In this document: positions 17,515 to 25,034 of the stretch, one piece after another
Layout: every line of letters starts with the position of its first letter
Position numbering within the stretch: the first letter of the stretch is position 1
Source of the DNA: Bradyrhizobium sp. S69
GTDB taxonomy: Bacteria > Pseudomonadota > Alphaproteobacteria > Rhizobiales > Xanthobacteraceae
Direction: 5' to 3'
Length of the DNA: 64,000 nt
NCBI RefSeq assembly: GCF_009766005.1
Contig: NZ_LMUK01000043.1
Coordinates: forward strand, 377,122 to 441,121
The notes under the pieces: generated by a model
Told to the model about the DNA's origin: nothing
Seen by the model: only the letters and a program-made list of their open reading frames with translations
Database searches by the model: none
Position numbers and translations under genes: made by a program

Positions 17515-18089
17515 CACGCCTCTCCGATCGCGATAGGCGCTTTGGCGCTGGTCACTTCAATGCCGTCGACATTGGTGGCGTCGTGGTGCGGCAGTTCGCC
17601 GGTCCGCCAATAGGCCCAGCAGACCTGGAGGAAGCGGAAGCACATCAGATACGAGCCGAGCGGGATGCAGGCGTAGACGATCCAGCTCGGCAGTTCGAGG
17701 TCCGGCGATACCTGGTCGGTGCCCATCAGCTCGACGACGAATTTTAATCCCATGCTGCCGACGATGGCGGTGAACAGCGCGCCGCCGAGCAGGCCGAACA
17801 GCACGACGCCCTTGCGCCAGGTGTCGTTGAGGCGGTTGATCAGCACGTCGACGCCGACATGGATGCCGGTGCGCACGCCGTAGGCGGCGCCGAACTTCGC
17901 CATCCAGATGAACATGTAGATGCACAATTCCTGCGACCAGGCGAGCCGGATCGGAAACAGGAACGGGTACAGGACGGGAATGTTGACCAGGAAGCGATGG
18001 ACGACGGTGATGAAGGTCAGCAACGTCGCCGCGCCCATTAGCGCGGCGATGATGAATTCCTCAAGCCGGTCGAGAATACGTAACAACAT
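17514..18089 (-). CDS. dctQ: TRAP transporter small permease (DctQ type)
   Basis: A 191-residue protein with four hydrophobic segments, typical of DctQ, including WSQELCIYMFIWMAKFGAAYG and RTGIHVGVDVLI. The C-terminal tail after residue 165 is polar and cytoplasmic. GGGGGAC precedes ATG 18089. It pairs with DctM. A 347-bp repeat-rich gap separates it from the binding-protein gene upstream, which could lower its expression relative to DctP. Confidence 0.9.
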   Translation of the reverse strand: MLLRILDRLEEFIIAALMGAATLLTFITVVHRFLVNIPVLYPFLFPIRLAWSQELCIYMFIWMAKFGAAYGVRTGIHVGVDVLINRLNDTWRKGVVLFGLLGGALFTAIVGSMGLKFVVELMGTDQVSPDLELPSWIVYACIPLGSYLMCFRFLQVCWAYWRTGELPHHDATNVDGIEVTSAKAPIAIGEA

Positions 18090-18203
18090 CCATGTCCCCC
18101 CAAGAGACCTTAGCCCAATCGGGCGGCTTAGCGCCGCCCGACCATGTACCTCGTTCCGCGATCAGCCCGTCCGCGGACCATGACAGCGTTTGTCCACACT
18201 CGA

Positions 18204-18429
18204 CGTCATCCTGAGGAGCGGCGTCTTCGCCGCTTCTCGAAGGATGGTGTTCAGCTCTGTGCTTGCGGCCATCCTTCGAGGCTCGCAAGAGCTCGCACCT
18301 CACGGGTGAACGCAATTGCGTTCATCCCGGGGATGACGGCCGAGATAGTTTCAGTGCCTCGATAGCGGGACACACCAAAACCGTCATCCTTTAAGGTGCC
18401 ACGTCTTCCCGGGTCTCGAAGGATGACGG
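18204..18429. repeat. Palindromic repeats, family E (one full and one short element)
   Basis: The full element (18204-18338) opens CGTCATCCTGAGGAGC and closes CATCCCGGGGATGACG, with inner inverted blocks CTTCTCGAAGGATGG and CCATCCTTCGAGGCTC. A shorter element at 18382-18429 runs CGTCATCCTTTAAGG to TCGAAGGATGACGG. Together they fill the 347-bp space between the TRAP binding-protein and small-permease genes. No gene is visible there. Confidence 0.8.
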
Positions 18430-18436
18430 AAGAGCC

Positions 18437-19453
18437 CTAGTTTATCGGGCTACGGCCGGTTTCCTTGAGGAATTCGTCGATCAAGGGCTGACCGACCCGC
18501 GACGCCACGTCCTTGTAGACCGGCATCATCGCCTTGCGCATCGCCTCGTCCTGCTCAGGCGTCAGCGAAAGAATCTCGCTCTTGCCGGACTTCTTGATCA
18601 GATCGAGCGCGTCATCATTATCCTTGGCCGATGCATTGTTGCCGAACTCGGTGGCTTCCTTCATCGCCTTGGTCAACTGTTCCCGGATGTCGGCCGGCAG
18701 GCCGTCCCAGAACTTCTTGTTCACGACCACCACGTAGCCGATATAGCCGTGATTGGTGGTCGTCATGAACTTCTGCACTTCATGCATCTTCTGGGTGTAG
18801 ATGTTCGACCAGGTGTTTTCCTGTCCATCGACCACGCCGGTCTGCAACGCCTGATAGACGTCGGAGAACGCCATCACCTGCGGGATCGCGCCGAGCGTGC
18901 GGAACTGGGCTTCCAGAACCTTCGATGACTGGATGCGGAACTTGAGCCCCTTGTAGTCCGACGGCTCCAGCAGCTTCTTGTTGGCGCTCATCTGCTTGAA
19001 GCCGTTGTCCCAGTACGCGAGGCCGGTCATGCCCTTGGAGTCCAGCAGCTTGAGCAGCCGGGCGCCGAGCGGACCGTCGGTGACTTTGCGCAGCGTCTTG
19101 AGGTCGGGCAGGATGTAGGGCAGATCGAACACCTCGAATTCCTTGATGCCGATCGGCCCGAACTTGGAGTTCGACGGCGCCAGCATCTGCACCGCGCCCA
19201 GTTGCAGGGCTTCGAGTTCTTCCTTGTCCTTGTAGAGCGTCGAGTTCGGATAGACCTCGATCTTGACCTTGCCGTCGGTGTATTTCTCGGCCAGTTCCTT
19301 GAACTTGTCGGCGGCCTTGCCCTTCGGCGTATCGGAGGCGACGACGTGGCTGAACTTGATCACGATCGGCGCTTGCGCCGACGCCGGGCCGCTCGATAAT
19401 CCCGTCAATGCCAATGCCGCGACCGATGCCGCAGCCAAAATCAATTTACGCAT
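18437..19453 (-). CDS. dctP: TRAP transporter substrate-binding protein (DctP type)
   Basis: A 338-residue periplasmic protein with a signal peptide (about residues 1-27, cleavage after ASA) and the DctP core: IKFSHVVASDTPKG, GAVQMLAPSNS, the carboxylate-binding arginine segment KGLKFRIQSS, and DGQENTWSNIYTQK. ATG 19453 has GGGAGGAA upstream. It captures the organic acid and hands it to DctQM. The 11-bp direct repeats upstream (19668-19710) and the LysR gene beyond them are likely control elements. Confidence 0.93.
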   Translation of the reverse strand: MRKLILAAASVAALALTGLSSGPASAQAPIVIKFSHVVASDTPKGKAADKFKELAEKYTDGKVKIEVYPNSTLYKDKEELEALQLGAVQMLAPSNSKFGPIGIKEFEVFDLPYILPDLKTLRKVTDGPLGARLLKLLDSKGMTGLAYWDNGFKQMSANKKLLEPSDYKGLKFRIQSSKVLEAQFRTLGAIPQVMAFSDVYQALQTGVVDGQENTWSNIYTQKMHEVQKFMTTTNHGYIGYVVVVNKKFWDGLPADIREQLTKAMKEATEFGNNASAKDNDDALDLIKKSGKSEILSLTPEQDEAMRKAMMPVYKDVASRVGQPLIDEFLKETGRSPIN

Positions 19454-19806
19454 GTTTCCTCCCGCGCGAATATTAACGAGGTGCGCTTCGACGCAGCCCC
19501 AGCCTTGCCTGCGGCACCAATACAGACAAGCCGCTGCAAATGCCATTGCCCCTTTAGCAGGGGCTATTTTGTCGGTTTTGTTGCAGTGCAAAACGAGACG
19601 TCAGCCTCGATTGCACCTCGCGATTCCCTCTCGACGGCGTTGCTGCCTTTCGAAAACCCGTCACGACATATGCCGAGGATATGCCGAGCACATGCCGAAG
19701 ATATGCGAAGCCGATTTTCCATTCGGATTTGCTGGCAGGTGTGGTTGTGGCCGTCTAATGGTCGTTGGCTAACGCTCCATTCTCCGGGTGAGAATGCTGT
19801 CGCGTT
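19454..19806. promoter_or_regulatory. dctP upstream region with 11-bp direct repeats at 19668-19710
   Basis: This 353-bp region has no gene. It holds four contiguous units, ATATGCCGAGG, ATATGCCGAGC, ACATGCCGAAG and ATATGCGAAG (19668-19710), about one per helical turn and 215-257 bp upstream of the dctP start codon. Helically phased direct repeats suggest a multimeric regulator binding one DNA face. Which protein binds is not shown by the sequence. Confidence 0.5.
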
Positions 19807-20826
19807 TCAACCTCGGTGCCGTGCGGCGGTGTCGGCGCCTGAGCCTTCCCCTTCCGGCTCCTGACCCTCCGCCGCCTGCAAATGATCGAGCATCAGGCGC
19901 CCGGTGGTCGATAGCTGGCGCGAGCAGCGGACCACGATCTTGAGCTCGCGTCGCGCCCATTCGTCGCGCAAGGGAATCGCGCGCAGGTTCATCCCGGCGC
20001 CGATCACCTCGAAGGCGCGATCCGGAATGAGGCCAATGCCCATATTGGCCTGCACCATCCGGCACACCGCGTCGAACCCCGGCACGTTGATGCGCAGCCG
20101 CATCGACTTGCCCGCCTCCGTCGCCGCGTATTGCGAGCGCAGGTAGATCGAACTCGCGGCATGCAGGCCGATATGATCGAAATCCAGCGTTTCAGCGAAT
20201 GACAACCGATCGTGGCCCGCGAGCGGATGATCCGGCCGCACCACCACGACGAGATGATCGGTGCGATAATGGAATCCCTCTAAACGGCGGGTCTCGGCGG
20301 CGGCCGAGCAGATGCCGATCTCGGCCGCCCCCTCCTCGATGCCGCGCACCACCTGCCCGCTTGGCCGCTCCTGGAGGTCGACCCGCAGCAATCCGTGGGC
20401 CTGGAAAAACGCCGAGAGATCCTCGGGCAGGAACTGCACGATCGCCGACAGGTTCGCGAGCATGCGGACATGACCGCGCACGCCATTGGAATATTCGGCG
20501 AGTTCAATCGCGATCTTCTCGACATTGAGCAGCGTGACGCGAGCGTGGTGCAGCAGGGCTTCGCCCGCCGGCGTCAGCGCCATGCCCTTCGCCAAGCGCT
20601 CGAACAGGCTGACCCCGAACGCAACCTCGAAATCGTTCATCCGCTTACTGACCGCGGAGGCCGCGATGCCTTCGCGCGCCGCCGCCCGCGTCAGGTTTTT
20701 TTCCTCGCACACCGCGATGAACAATCGCAACGTGGTGAGATCGATGCGCCGCAGCAGCGCGTTGTCGGCGGCGCCAAGCGTGCGTTGCGTTGACGGTGAA
20801 TCGAGATCGACGGATACGAGCGGCAT
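19807..20826 (-). CDS. LysR-family regulator, probably of the TRAP operon
   Basis: A 339-residue LysR protein. The winged HTH is at about residues 25-90 (LRLFIAVCEEKNLTRAAAREGIAASAVSKRM) and the effector domain follows, with GIGLIPDRAFE near the end. I start it at ATG 20826 (MPLVSVDL); the frame stays open to 21249, but that extension reads through the non-coding block upstream. It is encoded just upstream of dctP on the same strand, so local control of dctPQM is likely. The inducer is probably the transported acid. Confidence 0.87.
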   Translation of the reverse strand: MPLVSVDLDSPSTQRTLGAADNALLRRIDLTTLRLFIAVCEEKNLTRAAAREGIAASAVSKRMNDFEVAFGVSLFERLAKGMALTPAGEALLHHARVTLLNVEKIAIELAEYSNGVRGHVRMLANLSAIVQFLPEDLSAFFQAHGLLRVDLQERPSGQVVRGIEEGAAEIGICSAAAETRRLEGFHYRTDHLVVVVRPDHPLAGHDRLSFAETLDFDHIGLHAASSIYLRSQYAATEAGKSMRLRINVPGFDAVCRMVQANMGIGLIPDRAFEVIGAGMNLRAIPLRDEWARRELKIVVRCSRQLSTTGRLMLDHLQAAEGQEPEGEGSGADTAARHRG

Positions 20827-20929
20827 CTGAAGCGTTTCCGAGCCTGGTGAATAAGCGAGCCTACCCGCATCGGTCACGGCAAAAATCCCAATTTCATGCC
20901 GATTGGTCCCTTCAATTGGGAAATGATTC

Positions 20930-21620
20930 CAATACGCGGCCTCGATAATGAATTTCGTCTCAATCGGGGGGATTTGCGTCAGCATCGAACATGAAGCCGC
21001 CTTCTCGCGGCGCGATGCGCCCGAGGTTTGCACGAACATTACTCCCCGAAAGAAAGGGAGCAGGGAAAGCCGGGTGCGCGCTGCACCCGCGGTCTCGCGT
21101 GCCAGAATGCACATAGCAAACGCACACGAGCATACAGGTTCAGCGGAAGCAGTCCGGCTTTCCCTGCGCAACGGTTTTAACGGCTTATTTCGTGCTCTCC
21201 CCGGCGACCAGGCTTTGTTGACACCGTCGCCTTGCGGAAGCTGGCACATCGCGAGCCCGGTCGGGCTGGATGCACCTCCACAAGACTTGACGCCGGCAAA
21301 GGGGCGTCAGGACCACACGACTTCGCCGTCCGCAACCTGTGTCATTCGTCTGCGCGCCCGGTTGCCGCTCACGGGAAACCCGCCCTGCGACCACCTCTCG
21401 CGCCTGACACCGTCGCGTCCACCGCATCCCAACCCACGTTCGTGACGATCGCGAAACGCCCCTCGCTCGGGCGGGATGGCAAGAAATAAGCAACTGAGTT
21501 GGGTAAAAAACAAAGCGGAATATTTTTCGCGCAGGGGCTGGACAGGATTCAGCGGGCGAAGGTGATTTGCCCGTCGGGCGGGGAACTCGCCGCGATCAGC
21601 GGTCAGATTGGTGTCGCTCT
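20930..21620. repeat. Gene-free block resembling a long dispersed element
   Basis: The 930-bp gap between the LysR gene and the L,D-transpeptidase gene has no ordinary gene. It has open frames on both strands (plus 20948-21445; the minus-strand frame running into LysR), and their translations, for example VRAAPAVSRARMH and LLTPSPCGSWHI, resemble to my memory a short hypothetical protein annotated many times in Bradyrhizobium and related genomes. That pattern fits a dispersed DNA element and not a protein. Boundaries are approximate. Confidence 0.5.
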
Positions 21621-21756
21621 TCACCAAAGGTCAACGCAGCTTGAGGACTCTCGCGCATCAGATTCATGATTGATGCACCCATCCTGGTTTGCCTTTACGA
21701 AAGCCACCGACTACAGGCTATCGAGACAGGAAGAGTTCGACGCCAGAGGTGCAGCA

Positions 21757-22887
21757 ATGATCCGCGCCACGGTACTCCGTGCACTTGTGCTGATGGCGGC
21801 CTTTGCCGCGGGGTTGACGCCGGTCGCCTGCCTTGGCGAAACCGGCAATCCGTTGCCGGCCAAGGCAACCAGGGAGCTGCCGGCCGAGTTGCTCGCGCTG
21901 CTCCGGCAAAAGAACATGCCGAAATATTCGCCGATCGTGATGCGCGTTTTCAAGGAAGAGGCGGAGCTCGAAGTCTGGAAACAGGACACCAGCGGCCTTT
22001 TCCAGATCCTCAAGACCTATCCGATCTGTCGGTGGTCGGGCGATCTCGGGCCGAAGTTGCAGGCGGGCGACCGTCAGACTCCAGAGGGGTTTTATTCGAT
22101 TACGCCCGGGCTGATGAATCCCAACTCCAACTACTATCTTGCGATCAACACCGGCTTTCCCAACAGCTTCGACAAAGCCAACAAGCGCGACGGCAGCTTG
22201 CTCATGATCCACGGCGACTGCTCATCGAGCGGTTGCTATGCGATGACCGACGAACAGATCAGCGAGATCTACGCGCTGGCGCGCGACTCATTCCTCGGTG
22301 GCCGGCCGTCATTTCAGGTCCAGGCCTATCCGTTCCGCTTGACGCCGGCGAACCTGGCGCGGCATCGAACCAGTCCGAACCTGGCCTTCTGGAACATGCT
22401 CAAGATCGGCAACGATCACTTCGAGACGACGCATCTCGAACCCAAAGTAGATGTGTGCGATCGCCTCTATGTCTTCGATTCGCAACCTCCGCCCAATTCG
22501 CACACCCCGCTTGTGTTCAATCCCACCGGTAAATGCCCCGCCTTTGTCGTCAATCCGCAAATCGCGCGGCGGGCGCTGGAGAAACAACGCGCCGACGAGC
22601 TCGAATACGCGCAATTGCTGCAAGACAACGTGCCAGCCGCGCCGATCTACAGCGGACTGGACGGCGGAATGAACAAGGCCTTCCTCGCACGGTTTCCGGG
22701 CAGAATAATGCTTGCGAAAGTGCTGCCCTATGCATCTTATCTGCCGCACCTGCCACCGATCCCCTGGGCCGACACCGATGGCTCGGTGACGCGTAAATGG
22801 TTCGGCGCCTCGTTCGCCAAACCGATGGTGTGTGATCTGGCGCGTGCCAGCTTCCTGTCGAGCGTCCTGGCAGCACACCGGTGCTGA
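21757..22887 (+). CDS. YkuD-type L,D-transpeptidase (YafK-like)
   Basis: A 376-residue exported protein. ATG 21757 gives a signal peptide (residues 1-28, ending LTPVACLGE) and has AGAGG upstream; the frame opens earlier but without a leader. The catalytic block is LLMIHGDCSSSGCYAM, the HG-x-C-x-S-x-G-C form of YkuD enzymes with the second cysteine as nucleophile. The family makes or removes 3-3 peptidoglycan cross-links or lipoprotein links; the YafK-like branch is more divergent. The C-terminal 150 residues are unfamiliar to me. Confidence 0.85.
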   Translation: MIRATVLRALVLMAAFAAGLTPVACLGETGNPLPAKATRELPAELLALLRQKNMPKYSPIVMRVFKEEAELEVWKQDTSGLFQILKTYPICRWSGDLGPKLQAGDRQTPEGFYSITPGLMNPNSNYYLAINTGFPNSFDKANKRDGSLLMIHGDCSSSGCYAMTDEQISEIYALARDSFLGGRPSFQVQAYPFRLTPANLARHRTSPNLAFWNMLKIGNDHFETTHLEPKVDVCDRLYVFDSQPPPNSHTPLVFNPTGKCPAFVVNPQIARRALEKQRADELEYAQLLQDNVPAAPIYSGLDGGMNKAFLARFPGRIMLAKVLPYASYLPHLPPIPWADTDGSVTRKWFGASFAKPMVCDLARASFLSSVLAAHRC

Positions 22888-23007
22888 ACCGCTGGGTCTG
22901 CTTCCGCCTTGCCGCGATGCCGGGCGAGGGTTGCCGGCAACCATCGCCACTGCTGGCGGCGCTCACATCGCTGGCGGCGCCTGGAAACTCGGCTATAGTT
23001 TCGTGCC

Positions 23008-24204
23008 ATGGAGCAGCAAGCGACAGAGACGGAAGTTTTGGGCAACGCCATCGTCGAGTGGCTGGCCGATGAGGCGTTGCAGGATTCCGAGCCCGCGACA
23101 CTCTGCAACGAATTGTGCCTGCGCCTGCGTGGCGTCGGCCTGCCGCTGGCGCGCTTCCATGTGGCCTTCCGGGTGCTGCACCCGCTCTATGACGCCAGCA
23201 CGCTGAACTGGACGGCCGGGAAGGGCGTCGTCGTCGAACATTTTCGTCCTGAAGAGAGCGGAAATGATCGGTTCGTGCGCGGCCCGCTCGGTCATATTCT
23301 GGCCCACCGGCTGCCGGCGTTTCGTCGTCGGCTGACCGGTGACACGGCGCTCTTGGATTTCGATATGCTCGATGAATTACGCGCGATGGGCGGCACCGAT
23401 TATATTGCCTTCCGGGTGGGCTTCGATCGCGTGAGTGAAACCGGTATCATCTGTTCCTGGCTCGGCGACCGCGCGTCCGGGTTTACCGATGGCGAAATCG
23501 TGCAATTGCAGCGCGTGACCCGCGAACTCGGCATCGCGCTGAAGTCGAAGATCGAACGCAACGTCGCGCAGAACATCGCGCACGCCTATCTCGGCAAGCG
23601 CGCCGGCCAGGCCGTGCTCAACGGCTCGATCCGGCGCGGCGACGGAGAAAAGATCACCGCCGCCTTGTGGTACAGCGATCTGCGCCGCTCGACGGAACTT
23701 TCCGACCGGCTCTCGGCCGAGGCCTTCCTTGATCTGCTTGGCCGCTATTTCGAGATGACCGCAGCTTCAGTACTGGATCACGGCGGCGAAGTGGTCTCGC
23801 TGATCGGCGACGCGGTTCTTGGCCTGTTTCGCATCGAGGGCGCGCCCGAGGAGGCCTGCGGCCGGGCGCTCGCGGCCGCCAACGAAGCGCGCCGCCGGCT
23901 CGGCCTGCCATCAACTGCGGAGGCCGACCTCGCATTCGATTTCGGCATCTCGCTTCACCTCGGCGAGGTCATCTACGGCAATGTCGGGGTGCCCGAACGT
24001 CTGCAATTCACCCTGGTCGGATCCGCGGTCAACGAAGTCGTTCGCGTGCAGGACCTCACCAAGACGCTGGGCCATCCGGTTCTCGCGACCGGGCCTTTTG
24101 CCGATGTGGTGGCGTGTCCGTGGCAGCCGCTCGGCGAGCACACCTTGCGCGGGCTCGACAAGCCGATGCCGATCCTGACCCCGGGAGAGCCAACGCTGCG
24201 GTGA
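23008..24204 (+). CDS. Class III adenylate/guanylate cyclase
   Basis: A 398-residue cytoplasmic protein. The N-terminal half (about 1-205) looks like a sensory domain of unknown ligand. The class III cyclase domain (about 215-390) has both metal aspartates, in WYSDLRRST and GDAVLGLF, and the transition-state pair in the NEVVR segment. An active cyclase is therefore likely; the nucleotide (ATP or GTP) is not settled by what I can see. Bradyrhizobia have many such proteins. The next gene begins 14 bp downstream. Confidence 0.88.
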   Translation: MEQQATETEVLGNAIVEWLADEALQDSEPATLCNELCLRLRGVGLPLARFHVAFRVLHPLYDASTLNWTAGKGVVVEHFRPEESGNDRFVRGPLGHILAHRLPAFRRRLTGDTALLDFDMLDELRAMGGTDYIAFRVGFDRVSETGIICSWLGDRASGFTDGEIVQLQRVTRELGIALKSKIERNVAQNIAHAYLGKRAGQAVLNGSIRRGDGEKITAALWYSDLRRSTELSDRLSAEAFLDLLGRYFEMTAASVLDHGGEVVSLIGDAVLGLFRIEGAPEEACGRALAAANEARRRLGLPSTAEADLAFDFGISLHLGEVIYGNVGVPERLQFTLVGSAVNEVVRVQDLTKTLGHPVLATGPFADVVACPWQPLGEHTLRGLDKPMPILTPGEPTLR

Positions 24205-24218
24205 TCGAGGAGGCGAAA

Positions 24219-24458
24219 ATGAAAATCGTTCTCTCTGTGGTGATCTTCGTGTTTTACTTTTTGGTACCGTTCGAAGTTGGGAGCGCATCGTGCCGCGAGC
24301 GAGCGCTCAATTGCGTCACGCGATGGGGCGCACCGCGCAACGCCTGCTACGATTCGTTCAGGTTGGCCGCCTGCGAAAAGACCGGAAAATACGTCGCGCC
24401 CAACGGTAACGTCTGGCCGGCGATCCGCCCGGAAAATGCAGATCAAATCAATCGCTGA
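24219..24458 (+). CDS. Small exported cysteine-containing protein
   Basis: A 79-residue protein with a hydrophobic leader (MKIVLSVVIFVFYFLVPFEV) and four cysteines in two pairs (CRERALNC and CYDSFRLAAC), which suggests disulfides in the periplasm. GAGGAGG precedes ATG 24219 closely. It follows the cyclase gene by 14 bp and is followed by a strong terminator, so it likely ends that transcript. No family is recognised. Confidence 0.65.
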   Translation: MKIVLSVVIFVFYFLVPFEVGSASCRERALNCVTRWGAPRNACYDSFRLAACEKTGKYVAPNGNVWPAIRPENADQINR

Positions 24459-24471
24459 CCGCTGCGAAACG

Positions 24472-24496
24472 GACGCCGCATCGCGGCGCCTTTTTT
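24472..24496 (+). terminator. Rho-independent terminator after the small exported protein
   Basis: CGCCGC-ATC-GCGGCG (24474-24488) is followed by CC and six T (24491-24496), a classic plus-strand terminator. It separates the cyclase transcript from the convergent marR gene ending at 24500. Confidence 0.88.
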
Positions 24497-24499
24497 CCC

Positions 24500-24952
24500 C
24501 TATTTCGCGTATCGGGAAAAAATCTGTGTCAGCAACGGCTCGATTCGAGATAATTCACCCAGATGCGCGGCGGACAGATCGGCCAGATATTTCTCGGCCC
24601 GGCGCGTCAGCTTCAGTAGAATGCGCCGATGATCGGCTGGATCGACGACACGCTTGACCAGTTCCGCAGCAACCAGCCGATCGATCAGCCCCACCGCGGT
24701 GTGATGCTTGACGCGTAACCGTTCAGCGAGATCGCCGATCGCAACCGGCGCGCCGCCCGGATAGCCCCGGATCGCCAGCAGTGCCTGATGCTGTTGCGGC
24801 ACCAGCCCGATAGCCTTGGCGGCATCCTGGCTGAATTCCAGGAAACAGCGGATCTGGTAGCGGAACTCGGACAGCGCCTCATAATCCGCCTGCGTCGGCA
24901 GTCGTTGGCGGCCTCCAGCAGAGGGTTTCTCGCGTTTTTTCATTGCTGCCAT
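24500..24952 (-). CDS. MarR-family regulator
   Basis: A 150-residue MarR protein. The winged HTH spans about residues 45-115, with AIGDLAERLRVKHHTAVGLIDRLVAAELVKR as the DNA-binding core and VDPADHRRILLKLT as the wing. ATG 24952 (AGGAAG upstream) is preferred to 24943. It is divergent from the CLC gene, and a perfect palindrome lies between them, so it probably represses both itself and the CLC gene. The ligand is unknown. Confidence 0.88.
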   Translation of the reverse strand: MAAMKKREKPSAGGRQRLPTQADYEALSEFRYQIRCFLEFSQDAAKAIGLVPQQHQALLAIRGYPGGAPVAIGDLAERLRVKHHTAVGLIDRLVAAELVKRVVDPADHRRILLKLTRRAEKYLADLSAAHLGELSRIEPLLTQIFSRYAK

Positions 24953-24975
24953 TCGGCTTCCTGATCGAGCTTGAT

Positions 24976-24994
24976 TATATCGCAATGCGATATA
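24976..24994. promoter_or_regulatory. Perfect palindromic operator between marR and the CLC gene
   Basis: TATATCGCA-A-TGCGATATA: perfect 9-bp arms around one base, typical of a MarR dimer site. It is 24 bp upstream of the marR start codon and 41 bp upstream of the CLC start codon. Confidence 0.8.
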
Positions 24995-25034
24995 AAAGGA
25001 CAGCATCATTTCCCTATTCTAGGCCAGCATCCCC

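Noticed and set aside
20827..21249. N-terminal extension of the TRAP LysR to 480 residues
   Set aside because: LysR proteins begin about 25 residues before the HTH; ATG 20826 gives that, while the extension translates the dispersed block.
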